Below are positions 23,892 to 32,182 of a stretch of 64,000 nucleotides of DNA, piece by piece. The position numbers and the translations under genes were made by a program. Numbering within the stretch: the first letter of the stretch is position 1; each line of letters starts with the position of its first letter. The notes below the pieces were generated by a model. That model did not search any database. It was given only the letters and a program-made list of their open reading frames with translations, and was not told the origin of the DNA. This DNA comes from Ruminococcus sp. UBA3665. Lineage in GTDB: Bacteria > Bacillota > Clostridia > Oscillospirales > Ruminococcaceae. The stretch spans positions 1 through 64,000 of the forward strand of contig DFJS01000004.1 in NCBI GenBank assembly GCA_002373165.1, in the 5' to 3' direction.

Positions 23892-24407
23892 TTACCGGGA
23901 ATGGAACTGGGGGATTCGTTTCAGAACAGTTTCATAGATTACCACAGAAGATGCAGCCCCCATAATGCCCTGCACCAGATTGGAACTCATGCCAAGCAGA
24001 GCGGCCGCCGCAGAACTGTACAGCACAGCTTCAAAAGCGGCATAGCCCAGAATCATGATTATTTCAGCCGTACAGGCCGCCGTGACTCTTGCCGTAAAAC
24101 TGCCTTTTTCACTTAATTTATGATAAATCTCATACGAAGCAAACGCCATCAGGGATTTAATAATCAGTGTAGCCGGGATATAAATTCCATAGCCGCTAAT
24201 GGCATCTGCCATCGCCGAACCGATTCCGGCCGCGGCCGCGCCATAGGCTCCGCCCAGAAGCCATGCCGCAAGATTGACAAAGCAATCGCCTAAATTCAGG
24301 TAGCCTTTTGTCGGCGTAGGAATCTGAATCACAAGCGTTGCGACTGCTGTAAATGCTGCCAGCAATGCCGCGGCAGTCAGACGGCGCAGCTGCTGATGCT
24401 GTTTCAT
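23892..24407 (-). CDS. ECF transporter S component
   Basis: 171 residues from MKQHQQLRRL, with GAGGTGATTG upstream. A longer in-frame start at 24479 runs into the promoter. There are about five or six membrane segments. LAAFTAVATLVIQIPTPTKGYLNLGD with GAYGAAAAGIGSAMADAISGY is typical of the ECF substrate-binding subunits grouped with pantothenate, riboflavin and HMP transporters. The energising EcfA/T genes are not in this window, so it would use a shared module. The vitamin it takes up cannot be told from the sequence. Confidence 0.88.
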   Translation of the reverse strand: MKQHQQLRRLTAAALLAAFTAVATLVIQIPTPTKGYLNLGDCFVNLAAWLLGGAYGAAAAGIGSAMADAISGYGIYIPATLIIKSLMAFASYEIYHKLSEKGSFTARVTAACTAEIIMILGYAAFEAVLYSSAAAALLGMSSNLVQGIMGAASSVVIYETVLKRIPQFHSR

Positions 24408-24450
24408 AAGACAATCACCTCGAAAAAAATATTCTGACCTGATGAAAATT

Positions 24451-24479
24451 ATTATAGCACAAAAAACAGCAAATGTCAA
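24451..24479 (-). promoter_or_regulatory. Promoter of the ECF S-component gene
   Basis: Minus-strand TTGACA (24474-24479), 17 bp, TATAAT (24451-24456). Confidence 0.85.
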
Positions 24480-24520
24480 CCGTTTTTTCTATATCTGTTT
24501 TCAATTGCCTGCAATCAATC

Positions 24521-24549
24521 TTGACAAGATGAAATTTTTATGTTATACT
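24521..24549 (+). promoter_or_regulatory. Promoter of aroC
   Basis: TTGACA (24521-24526), 17 bp, TATACT (24544-24549), 45 bp upstream of the start. Confidence 0.85.
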
Positions 24550-24593
24550 GAATTTAATTTCTTAAATCTGTACAAAAGGATGATGATGTCATT

Positions 24594-25682
24594 ATGAAAA
24601 ATACATTCGGACAAAGCGTTTCTGTCACAATTTACGGCGAAAGTCATGGGCCGGCCGTCGGCGTAGTGCTGGACGGCCTTGCGCCGGGCATTCCGGTAGA
24701 GGAAGACTTTATCCGGTCACAGCTGACACTGCGGCGGCCTTCCGGAAGCATTTCGACTGCCCGGCAGGAACCGGATCCGTTTCAGATTCTCTCCGGCGTT
24801 TACGAAGGCAAGACGACAGGAACACCCATCAGTATTATGATTCCCAATTCTCAGACCAGAAGCAAGGACTATTCCGCCACCCGTGCGCTTGCCCGGCCGG
24901 GTCATGCCGATTATACTGCCTACTGCAAATATCACGGTTTTGAAGACTTCCGGGGCGGCGGTCATTTCAGCGGCCGGATTACTGCCGGACTTGTCGCCGG
25001 AGGTGCTGTTGCCATTTCGGCTTTAAAAGCCAAAAATATCCTGATTGGTACGCATATTCAGTCCTGCGGCGGCATTGCTGACAGAGAATTCCGGAATCTT
25101 GAAGAAGATATCCGGAATCTGAACCAGAAAACATTTGCTGTTCTGGATGATGACAAGGCCGGACAGATGCAGGAAAAAATCCGGCAGACTGCCGAACAGA
25201 AAGACAGCATCGGCGGCATTCTGGAAACGGCTGTGCTGAATCTTCCGGCCGGCATCGGCGAACCGTGGTTCGATACGGCAGAGGGCGTTCTGTCTCATGC
25301 GCTGTTCAGCATTCCGGCAGTCAAGGGCGTACAGTTCGGGAATGCGTTCTCGCTGGTGAATTCCTACGGCAGTGAATATAACGATGCTTTCAGAATGCAG
25401 GAAAATCAGATTATTACAGAGACAAATCACAATGCAGGCATCAACGGCGGCATTACCAACGGTATGCCGGTTATATTCCAGTGTGCAGTCAAGCCTACGC
25501 CTTCGATTTATCAGGCACAGAATACGGTTGATTTCTTCCGGAAAGAAGATGCTGTGCTGGAAATCAAAGGCCGCCACGATCCGGCAATCATTCACAGAGC
25601 GCGTGTCGTTGTGGACAGTGTGACCGCACTGGTGCTGTGTGACTTGCTTGCCGGAAGATTCGGCACAGACTGGCTGGCATAA
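24594..25682 (+). CDS. aroC: Chorismate synthase
   Basis: AroC forms chorismate from EPSP using reduced FMN. This is the last shikimate step, and it feeds the trp operon of this window. The 362 residues include GESHGPAVGVVLDG (residues 12-25), GRITAGLVAGGAVAISALK, GIGEPWFDTAEGVLSHALFSIPAVKGVQFG, NHNAGINGGITNGMP and GRHDPAIIHRARVVVDSVTALVLCDLL, all family signatures. It stands apart from other aro genes and has its own promoter. Confidence 0.98.
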   Translation: MKNTFGQSVSVTIYGESHGPAVGVVLDGLAPGIPVEEDFIRSQLTLRRPSGSISTARQEPDPFQILSGVYEGKTTGTPISIMIPNSQTRSKDYSATRALARPGHADYTAYCKYHGFEDFRGGGHFSGRITAGLVAGGAVAISALKAKNILIGTHIQSCGGIADREFRNLEEDIRNLNQKTFAVLDDDKAGQMQEKIRQTAEQKDSIGGILETAVLNLPAGIGEPWFDTAEGVLSHALFSIPAVKGVQFGNAFSLVNSYGSEYNDAFRMQENQIITETNHNAGINGGITNGMPVIFQCAVKPTPSIYQAQNTVDFFRKEDAVLEIKGRHDPAIIHRARVVVDSVTALVLCDLLAGRFGTDWLA

Positions 25683-25721
25683 AAATCATTATTCCGGCAT
25701 AGTTTATACAGGTGATGCGCT

Positions 25722-25859
25722 GTGCAGAAGACGGAAATTCAAGTGATTCTCATTCAGCCGGAGCTTTCTCCGGAAGAAGCATGTGAAAGAAAAGCTCTGC
25801 TGGAATCTGCTGTGCAGATTTTCTCACAAGTATGCAGAAAACAGGAGCACGGAAATTAA
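25722..25859 (+). CDS. Small hypothetical protein downstream of aroC
   Basis: 45 residues starting at GTG, preceded by AGGTGA: VQKTEIQVILIQPELSPEE through QVCRKQEHGN. It lies 40 bp after aroC and ends inside the first arm of the terminator. The sequence looks helical and codon use fits the neighbours, but the GTG start and short length make it uncertain. No family is recognised. Confidence 0.4.
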   Translation: MQKTEIQVILIQPELSPEEACERKALLESAVQIFSQVCRKQEHGN

Positions 25860-25877
25860 TCCGTGTTCCTGTTTTTT
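25841..25877. terminator. Bidirectional terminator after aroC and the DUF3737 gene
   Basis: ACAGGAGCACGGA and TCCGTGTTCCTGT arms with T runs on both strands, serving the convergent genes. Confidence 0.85.
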
Positions 25878-26731
25878 CAGATCTGTGGCTTGCGGCAGAT
25901 AATTTTTGTTGCAGAAGGGTCTACCCGATGCTGTTCCAGAATCAGCTGATGAATCTGATCTGCCCGGATAATTCCCTCTGACGGATTTTTCACACTTTCA
26001 ATATCCGAGGCAATATCCAGATCAACAGAAGCATATTCAAAGGCAAGCGTTGTATGAATCAGCTTACAGTTTTTCATTACAAGATTTTCCATATAGCAGA
26101 AGCCCTGTTCGCTTTCGATGACACAGTTGATAAATGTGATATCTTTCGAGTTCCAGCCGATATATTTTCCGGAAATATAAGAATCATACACAGTAATATT
26201 TTCACAGTTCCAGAAGGCATCGCGGCCAAGGATTTTGGCATTGCGGATTTCGGCATTTCTGACTGTATCGAATGCATAATTTCCTGTCAGCATCAGATGA
26301 TGCACTTCCAGATTGCGGCAGCCTTTGGCGAAATAATCTCCGGATGCCGTGACCTGTTTCAGCTGAATATTCTGGTTTTCCCAGAGCATTTCTTCCGCAT
26401 GGGGCATACTTACATTGCGCAGAAGCAGACCGCTGCATTTGCGGAAAGTCTTCGGCGCGGCGCAGATGGAATCTGTCAGTTCGATATCATTGGCATACCA
26501 GATTCCGGCGCGGGCATCTTCTTCCAGAATGCAGTCCTGCATTTTGCATCCGTGACTGTACCAGACAGGATATCTGCTCCGGAACATACAGCCGTATAAC
26601 TCGATATTCTGACTATGTTTCAGCGGCGATTCTCCTGTTTCAAAAACTGTATCAAAAATCAGCAGATTTTCGGCATTATATAAAGCTCTTTCCGCCGTGT
26701 ATAATTTCTGGTGCACTTCGTGATAACTCAT
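25877..26731 (-). CDS. DUF3737 family protein (parallel beta-helix)
   Basis: 284 residues matching DUF3737. Short repeated units such as NIELYGCMFRSRYPVWYSHGCKMQDC, NAEIRNAKILGRDAFWNCENITVYDSYI and DITFINCVIESEQGFCYMENLVMKNC suggest a right-handed beta-helix like pectate lyase folds, with no clear catalytic set. There is no signal peptide, so it is likely cytoplasmic. The role is unknown in the family. It is monocistronic with its own promoter. Confidence 0.85.
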   Translation of the reverse strand: MSYHEVHQKLYTAERALYNAENLLIFDTVFETGESPLKHSQNIELYGCMFRSRYPVWYSHGCKMQDCILEEDARAGIWYANDIELTDSICAAPKTFRKCSGLLLRNVSMPHAEEMLWENQNIQLKQVTASGDYFAKGCRNLEVHHLMLTGNYAFDTVRNAEIRNAKILGRDAFWNCENITVYDSYISGKYIGWNSKDITFINCVIESEQGFCYMENLVMKNCKLIHTTLAFEYASVDLDIASDIESVKNPSEGIIRADQIHQLILEQHRVDPSATKIICRKPQI

Positions 26732-26766
26732 ATGATAATTCAGCTCCTGATTTGAGAATTTTCTAA

Positions 26767-26795
26767 ATTATACCACGATTTCCGGAAACTGTCAA
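26767..26795 (-). promoter_or_regulatory. Promoter of the DUF3737 gene
   Basis: Minus-strand TTGACA (26790-26795), 17 bp, TATAAT (26767-26772). Confidence 0.8.
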
Positions 26796-26808
26796 GCAGG
26801 AAACTGTT

Positions 26809-27519
26809 TCAGACTTCTTTGTGTTCAATCCAGCGGTAGCTTTTATAGCATAAAATTCCGGTTGCGATGCAAAATGCCGCCGGAAGCAGATACAGCAGGG
26901 CATGTACTGCAATCCTGATTAAAATAATTGTATCTTTCTGTTCTGTCACGGCCGGCATAACCAGACGATAAAGAAGAAATCCTGAAACAATCGCCAGAAA
27001 AAAGCCGCTGACAAATACTGCCGTCACTATGGAAGATGCTTTTCCGTAAGAATATTTTGTCATCAGCGAAATATACCAGATTCCTGCCATCATGCTGACT
27101 GCCGTCCCCAGAACCATCCAGAACAACGCCCATAACAGCACATTCCACTGAAAAGAATCCGTTATCAGATAACAGAGAATCAGAAATACTGCACTGCATA
27201 CGCCTCCGGCCAGTCCGGCAGCCAGCTGAAACAGATATTTGCTGTTCAGATACTGTTTCCGGCTGACAGGCGTAGCAAAGGCATACTGCATCCATCCGGT
27301 TTTTTCATCATTCTGAAACGTAGATGTGATTAATACAGAACTCATAACAGTAGCAGTCAGAAACAGTGCGCCGAACAGGAAAGCGGCAACATCGCCGTTT
27401 CTTGCTCCGACCGTGCAGAGCAGCACCAGAAACAGCCCGAATATGCCCAGTATCGTCACAGCTGTGCCGATGATTGTATTCCTGATTATATAAAAATCTT
27501 TCAGTAACAGACCTTTCAT
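26809..27519 (-). CDS. ABC-2 type transporter permease (third of three)
   Basis: 236 residues with six hydrophobic segments, beginning MKGLLLKDFYIIRNT. The start, the conserved KTGWMQYAFATPVSRKQYLNSKY after the second membrane segment and the overall plan match the two permeases upstream, so the three are tandem paralogues of the ABC-2 class. The gene ends the GntR-ATPase-permease operon, 3 bp after the preceding gene. The substrate is unknown. YtrA-type systems often handle antibiotics or cell-wall stress. Confidence 0.85.
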   Translation of the reverse strand: MKGLLLKDFYIIRNTIIGTAVTILGIFGLFLVLLCTVGARNGDVAAFLFGALFLTATVMSSVLITSTFQNDEKTGWMQYAFATPVSRKQYLNSKYLFQLAAGLAGGVCSAVFLILCYLITDSFQWNVLLWALFWMVLGTAVSMMAGIWYISLMTKYSYGKASSIVTAVFVSGFFLAIVSGFLLYRLVMPAVTEQKDTIILIRIAVHALLYLLPAAFCIATGILCYKSYRWIEHKEV

Positions 27520-27522
27520 GCC

Positions 27523-28215
27523 TTACAGCTCCTTTCCCATAATCCAGAAACGGCTTTTCCGGAATAAAACAACTGCGATTCCCATAAAAATCAGCAGAAC
27601 GATTCCGCCAATGCCCCAGATGCCGCCTTTGGCAAGCAACTGCCCGGCCGATTCTGAAACATGCAGTTTATCTGACATCAGGCCTAATATGCCCGTCATG
27701 CTGAAACAGATGCTCATGATGCTCCCGGCCTTGACTGCATTATATTTCAGTCCGGCCGCGATGATGCATATCCCTGCGAACGCGCCGAAGCCTAAAGCAA
27801 ACAGCATACTCCCGGCCAGTGACAGCAGCAGATCTGTCCGGCCGATCAGGAACAGGCCGGTCATCGTCACCAGTGAAGAAGTCAGCACACAGCCCCCTAC
27901 TGTTAGAAAACAATATAAATATTTGCTGTTCAGATATGTCAGTCTGTTCACAGGTGTTGTCAGCGCATATAACAGATAATGATTCTGTTCGTCCAGAATC
28001 ATAGAATTCATCAGGAGAAAATCCGCCAGAAAACTCAGAAAAACAGGAATCAGCACAATCACCAGAAGCACAGAGTTCTGTCCTGCGGCATCATTTTCGG
28101 CCGCTTCCAGATGATAACACCAGCACCAGCCCGCCGGAATCACCACCGAAAAACAGAAATAAATCACTAATAACTTACTGGTATTATAAAAATCTTTTAA
28201 TAACAAGCCTTTCAT
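27523..28215 (-). CDS. ABC-2 type transporter permease (second of three)
   Basis: 230 residues starting MKGLLLKDFYNTSKLL, with six membrane segments and the paralogous NHYLLYALTTPVNRLTYLNSKY segment. It probably pairs with one of the other permeases and the ATPase encoded upstream to form the transporter. It is spaced 3 bp from both neighbours, so it belongs to the same transcript. Confidence 0.85.
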   Translation of the reverse strand: MKGLLLKDFYNTSKLLVIYFCFSVVIPAGWCWCYHLEAAENDAAGQNSVLLVIVLIPVFLSFLADFLLMNSMILDEQNHYLLYALTTPVNRLTYLNSKYLYCFLTVGGCVLTSSLVTMTGLFLIGRTDLLLSLAGSMLFALGFGAFAGICIIAAGLKYNAVKAGSIMSICFSMTGILGLMSDKLHVSESAGQLLAKGGIWGIGGIVLLIFMGIAVVLFRKSRFWIMGKEL

Positions 28216-28218
28216 GTC

Positions 28219-28902
28219 TTACAGCTCCTTTCGCTCCGCCCAGCGGAAACTCATGCAGAACATCCAAACAGTCAGAATCAGCACAAGTACGCCGAATCCG
28301 ACAAGTCCCCAGAAGGCAGGCACATTCCAGTCGGCATCATCTGCACTTGTCATGATTCCCAGAGCTGTTCCTCCTGTGACGATTATCATCATGATCACAG
28401 AACCCAGAATCAGAACAATCCTTGCACTGCCCGTGCTGAATTTCATGTTGAGGGCAATCACCCACACGCCGAATATGCTTGAAACCAGGAATTCTACCAG
28501 AGAAAATCCCACAAGCCAGAACAGATCAGAACGATCCGGCGCGTGACCGCTGATCAGTGCAAAAACGGGAATCAGCACTGCTCCGGCCAGAATGACTGCC
28601 GCCGTATTCAGCAGATAGAAAACATATTTTTCGCAGACATATTTTTTTCTGGTGACAGGCATGGTGAGTGCATACTGCATATAGCCGCATTTTTCCTCAT
28701 AAGTAAACAGAGCCATCATCATGCTCATGGGCAGAACCATAAACACGACAATCATGTAACTGAAATCAGAAAGCGCACTGACCTGAGAACTGATATTCAC
28801 TGCTCCCATCAGAATCAGGCAGGGAATCAGAAGTTTTATATAGCTGACATACTGATCTTTCAGCGTATAGAAATCATTCAGCAGCAACCCTTTGAGTTTC
28901 AT
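28219..28902 (-). CDS. ABC-2 type transporter permease (first of three)
   Basis: 227 residues, starting MKLKGLLLNDFYTLKDQ, with six membrane segments and the CGYMQYALTMPVTRKKYVCEKY segment shared with the other two. Its start overlaps the ATPase stop by 4 bp, which implies coupled translation. Confidence 0.87.
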   Translation of the reverse strand: MKLKGLLLNDFYTLKDQYVSYIKLLIPCLILMGAVNISSQVSALSDFSYMIVVFMVLPMSMMMALFTYEEKCGYMQYALTMPVTRKKYVCEKYVFYLLNTAAVILAGAVLIPVFALISGHAPDRSDLFWLVGFSLVEFLVSSIFGVWVIALNMKFSTGSARIVLILGSVIMMIIVTGGTALGIMTSADDADWNVPAFWGLVGFGVLVLILTVWMFCMSFRWAERKEL

Positions 28903-29756
28903 ACTCTCTCCCCCTTGACATAAAGAAGCATAATTTCATCAATAGATGCACGGTCAAACTGACAATCCGGATATCTGTGTTCCAGATTTTTTCCGTCCGG
29001 CAGAAGCACATCATACTGATAATCCATTTTGCGCCATACTGCGCCTTTTTGAGACTTGAGTTCCTGAAAATCGGCTTCTCCGCATCTGGCTATGCGATAC
29101 TCATACACTAATTCGTCTTTGGATTTGGTGAACAATATTTTTCCCTCATGAATAAACGTGATATAATCGGCAATTTTTTCCAGGTCGCTGGTAATATGCG
29201 AAGAAATCAGAATGCTGTGTGTTTCGTCCTGCATAAAATCCAGAAAGATATCTAATAATTCATCCCTGGCGATGGGGTCAAGACCGGCAGTAGGTTCATC
29301 CAGGATTAATAATTTCGCATGATGTGACAGCGCGGCGGCAATACTCAGCTTCATCTTCATGCCTTTGGAAAAATCCTTGATTTTCGATTTTTCCGGGAGC
29401 TTGAATTTTTGCAGATATTCCTGATATAAATTCTCATCCCAGTTCTGATAGGTCAGTTTGCTGATACTGCCGATCTGAACGGGGGTCAGCGTTTCGTGAA
29501 AATGAAGAGAATCAAATACCACACCAATCTGTTCTTTAAGTTCAGTCTGCATTCCGTCGAGGGGCGAGCCGTAGAAATACACCTCGCCGGAATCTTTCTG
29601 AATCAGGTCAAGAACGGCTTTGATCAGTGTGCTTTTGCCTGCGCCGTTTTCGCCGATCAGCCCCATGATGTTTCCCTGCGGAAGTTCCAGATTAATCTCT
29701 TCCAGATGGAATCTGTCATAATTTTTCGAGAGATTTTTAATTTCCAGTGCGTTCAT
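28899..29756 (-). CDS. ABC transporter ATP-binding protein
   Basis: 285 residues. Walker A is GLIGENGAGKSTLIKAVL (about residues 33-50), the signature is FSKGMKMKLSIAAAL, Walker B is LLILDEPTAGLDP, and the switch His is in SSHITSDLEKIAD. The C-terminal 70 residues are accessory. It resembles YtrB-type exporters and would power the three ABC-2 permeases encoded after it. Its start lies 2 bp after the GntR stop. Confidence 0.95.
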   Translation of the reverse strand: MNALEIKNLSKNYDRFHLEEINLELPQGNIMGLIGENGAGKSTLIKAVLDLIQKDSGEVYFYGSPLDGMQTELKEQIGVVFDSLHFHETLTPVQIGSISKLTYQNWDENLYQEYLQKFKLPEKSKIKDFSKGMKMKLSIAAALSHHAKLLILDEPTAGLDPIARDELLDIFLDFMQDETHSILISSHITSDLEKIADYITFIHEGKILFTKSKDELVYEYRIARCGEADFQELKSQKGAVWRKMDYQYDVLLPDGKNLEHRYPDCQFDRASIDEIMLLYVKGERV

Positions 29757-29758
29757 GC

Positions 29759-30136
29759 TTATTCGTCCTCCTCATAGAACATAGTTAATAATTCGACTAA
29801 TTTTGATAACGGAATACCGCTTGTCCGGGCGATTTCGGCCGCTTTCATCAGGTGTTCCTCTGCCTGCCGCTGCCGTTCTTCCTGATAGAACTGTTTGCCG
29901 CCTGCGGAAATAAAGCTTCCGCGGCCGACAGTTGTTTCGACAAAGCCGTCTCTTTGCAGATCTTCGTAAGCTCTCTGGACGGTAATCACGCTGATATGCA
30001 GTGATTTTGCCAGACTTCTCATAGAAGGGATAGGATCGCCCTGTTTGAGCTGTCCGGCCATGACCATTGCCTTAATCTGGGAAGTAATCTGTTCATAGAT
30101 CGGCTGATTGGTATTGGAACTGATAATAATTTCCAA
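29759..30136 (-). CDS. GntR-family regulator, YtrA subfamily
   Basis: 125 residues: an N-terminal winged HTH (QPIYEQITSQIKAMVMAGQLKQGDPIPSMRSLAKSLHISVITVQRAYEDLQRDGFVETTVGRGSFIS) and a short C-terminal helical dimerisation tail, as in the YtrA subfamily, with no large ligand domain. It is the first gene of the ABC operon. A palindrome just downstream of the promoter -10 is its probable operator, so it should repress its own operon. Confidence 0.95.
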   Translation of the reverse strand: MEIIISSNTNQPIYEQITSQIKAMVMAGQLKQGDPIPSMRSLAKSLHISVITVQRAYEDLQRDGFVETTVGRGSFISAGGKQFYQEERQRQAEEHLMKAAEIARTSGIPLSKLVELLTMFYEEDE

Positions 30137-30186
30137 ATCATCACCTCATTCTGTGTTATGTTTCTGAATTTCAGATTGTCTTTATG

Positions 30187-30207
30187 TGTACTTATCAACT
30201 AAGTACA
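30187..30207. promoter_or_regulatory. Probable operator for the GntR/YtrA regulator
   Basis: Perfect palindrome TGTACTTA-TCAAC-TAAGTACA located directly downstream of the -10 of the operon promoter. This position suits repression. Confidence 0.75.
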
Positions 30208-30235
30208 TTATAGCACAAACAAGCACACTTGTCAA
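30207..30235 (-). promoter_or_regulatory. Promoter of the GntR-ABC operon
   Basis: Minus-strand TTGACA (30230-30235), 17 bp, TATAAT (30207-30212), abutting the palindromic operator. Confidence 0.85.
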
Positions 30236-30265
30236 GTATTTTTTAAAAAATTTTCTGAAATAATA

Positions 30266-30300
30266 AAAAAAATCAGCTCCCGGACTGGTATCCGGGAACT
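30266..30300 (-). terminator. Terminator of the PH-like membrane protein gene
   Basis: AGCTCCCGGA and TCCGGGAACT arms (30275-30300) followed by a long T run on the minus strand. Confidence 0.85.
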
Positions 30301-30308
30301 GCGGCAAA

Positions 30309-30833
30309 TCAGAATTTACTATTTGAAGAATACATTTCTTTTTGTTTTTGCTCTATAAATTGCTTTAATACTTTAAACTTTCCCATTTCGAAAATCTTAT
30401 CTGCTCCCAGCATGGCGGCTATGCGTGAATTATCCATCACTGCTTTGAATGTGTATTCCTTTCCATCATTTGTCTTGAATGTAATGACTTCGACACAGTG
30501 GTTGACATGACCTCCTCTTGTCCTTACTGATATCATCTGGTTATATACTTCGATTTCGTAGATTGTTATGTAAGGAATACATATTTCCTGAGAGAAGGCT
30601 TCCTTAAATGTGACGGTATAATCATCAGCGACAAATTGGGCTTTCATATTCAGCATGATTGGGATAAAGGGTAAAAAAGCCATGAACAAGAGCCAACTTG
30701 CTATAATAAAGCTGGCAGGAATGTGTATGACTTCATTAAGAATTTTTATGATTAAGAAAAATATTCCTATGATTATCAGAAAACGAATGAATAATGGTTC
30801 ATTTTCACCATATTTATGATATCTCACATTCAT
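30309..30833 (-). CDS. Hypothetical membrane protein with C-terminal PH-like domain
   Basis: 174 residues. Two membrane segments lie at about residues 16-32 (FLIIIGIFFLIIKIL) and 40-62 (SFIIASWLLFMAFLPFIPIML), followed by a soluble beta-rich domain (YTVTFKEAFSQEICIPYITIYEIEV, then VEVITFKTNDGKEYTF) that resembles bacterial PH-like (YcxB-type) domains. The C-terminus is helical and basic. Function is unknown. It has its own promoter, with a leader of about 140 nt. Confidence 0.75.
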   Translation of the reverse strand: MNVRYHKYGENEPLFIRFLIIIGIFFLIIKILNEVIHIPASFIIASWLLFMAFLPFIPIMLNMKAQFVADDYTVTFKEAFSQEICIPYITIYEIEVYNQMISVRTRGGHVNHCVEVITFKTNDGKEYTFKAVMDNSRIAAMLGADKIFEMGKFKVLKQFIEQKQKEMYSSNSKF

Positions 30834-30977
30834 TGCATTCTTGTCTCCTCAATCTGCAAATTCCGATTTATCTTAACAGCATTATTTGCAACAAAGACTA
30901 TTGTTTCATTTTACGTGCTGAATGATTCGTCAGCACAACCTGCTATTTTTACGCTTATCAAGATGCGAACTATCTAT

Positions 30978-31006
30978 AGTATACTATAACAATAGCAGGA
31001 TGTCAA
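30978..31006 (-). promoter_or_regulatory. Promoter upstream of the PH-like membrane protein gene
   Basis: Minus-strand TTGACA (31001-31006), 17 bp, TATACT (30978-30983). The start codon is about 140 bp away. I see nothing recognisable in the leader. Confidence 0.7.
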
Positions 31007-31023
31007 GTGGATTGACTTCATGT

Positions 31024-31093
31024 CAGTGGGAGATACCAATTCTTTCCGCCCCCACTGCCGTTTGATCATGTCCACCGCTTAAAGAAGCGGGGG
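31024..31093. mobile_element. Possible solitary IS200/IS605-type end (two hairpins)
   Basis: Two inverted repeats lie side by side: CAGTGGG/CCCACTG (31024-31057) and CCACCGCTT/AAGCGGGGG (31072-31093, GNRA-sized loop AAAG), followed by GATTCAAA. The wording and subterminal hairpins resemble right ends of IS200/IS605/TnpB elements. No transposase is present, so at most this is a remnant or a PATE-like end. A terminator for mnmA is an alternative, but there is no T run. Confidence 0.35.
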
Positions 31094-31095
31094 AT

Positions 31096-32178
31096 TCAAA
31101 GTTTGGTTGAAATAGTTCCGCCGCCGATGACAGTCTCTCCCTGATACAGAACAACCGCCTGACCGCGCGTAATTGCTCTCTGCGGCTGATCGAACTGAAC
31201 ATGCAGAATGCCGTCTGCCGTCTGCCATGCCGTACAGGGCTGTTCCGGATGCCGGTAGCGGATTTTTGCGGCACAGCGCACAGGCTCTGTCAGTGCCGGC
31301 ACGGAAATAAGATTCACATCATCGGCAGTAAGAGAATCAGAAAATAATTCTTCGTTCCTGCCTAAAATTACCTGATTGGTATCTGTCCGGATTTCCTGCA
31401 CATACAGCGGATATGCCGCAGAAATGCCAAGACCTTTTCTCTGTCCGACAGTATAATGAATAATTCCTCTGTGCTGACCCAGAACTGTTCCGGAAGTATC
31501 GGCAAATTCTCCTGCCGGATAAGTTTTTCCTGTAAAGCGTTCCAGAAATCCGGCATAATCGCCGTCCGGAACAAAACAAATATCCTGGCTGTCTTTTTTA
31601 TGCGCATTGACAAAGCCGTTTTGTTCGGCAATTTCCCGGATTTCGGTCTTGTGATAATCTCCCAGCGGAAAACGGATATGCTTCAGCTGTTCCTGGGTGA
31701 GAGAATACAGAACATAGCTCTGATCTTTTGTTTCGTCAATGCCTTTTTTCAGAAGATATCTGCCGGAAGCAGAATCGAATTCCGTTCTTGCATAATGCCC
31801 TGTGACAACATAGTCAAACTGCATCTCGTGCATACGCTGGAGCATGGCATCAAATTTCAGGAATCTGTTGCAGTCAATGCAGGGGTTCGGCGTTGCGCCT
31901 TTCTCGTAGCTTTCGGCGAAGCGTTTCATGACTGTATTTCTGAACTGATCAGAAAAATTGAATACATAATGCAGTATTCCCAGCCGGCTGGAGACGAGTT
32001 TGGCATCCATGACATCATTGAGGGAACAGCAGGATTTTTCACGCGGAATGCCTGCATCCTCGTTATGGAACAGCTGCATTGTCACGCCGATGCATTCATA
32101 ACCGGCCCGGAGCATCAGCAGCGCAGCCGCAGAGCTGTCCACGCCGCCGCTCATGGCAATCATTGCTTTCTGACTCAT
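31096..32178 (-). CDS. mnmA: tRNA-specific 2-thiouridylase MnmA
   Basis: MnmA thiolates U34 of Lys, Glu and Gln tRNAs. From MSQKAMIAMSGG at 32178 it has 360 residues. The PP-loop is MSGGVDSSAAALLML, the catalytic cysteines lie in NPCIDCNRF and DSQDICFV, and YTVGQRKGLGI is a family signature. The start overlaps the end of nadA (stop at 32183), so the two form an operon. The C-terminal codons run directly into the hairpin region at 31.09 kb. Confidence 0.97.
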   Translation of the reverse strand: MSQKAMIAMSGGVDSSAAALLMLRAGYECIGVTMQLFHNEDAGIPREKSCCSLNDVMDAKLVSSRLGILHYVFNFSDQFRNTVMKRFAESYEKGATPNPCIDCNRFLKFDAMLQRMHEMQFDYVVTGHYARTEFDSASGRYLLKKGIDETKDQSYVLYSLTQEQLKHIRFPLGDYHKTEIREIAEQNGFVNAHKKDSQDICFVPDGDYAGFLERFTGKTYPAGEFADTSGTVLGQHRGIIHYTVGQRKGLGISAAYPLYVQEIRTDTNQVILGRNEELFSDSLTADDVNLISVPALTEPVRCAAKIRYRHPEQPCTAWQTADGILHVQFDQPQRAITRGQAVVLYQGETVIGGGTISTKL

Positions 32179-32182
32179 AGCA

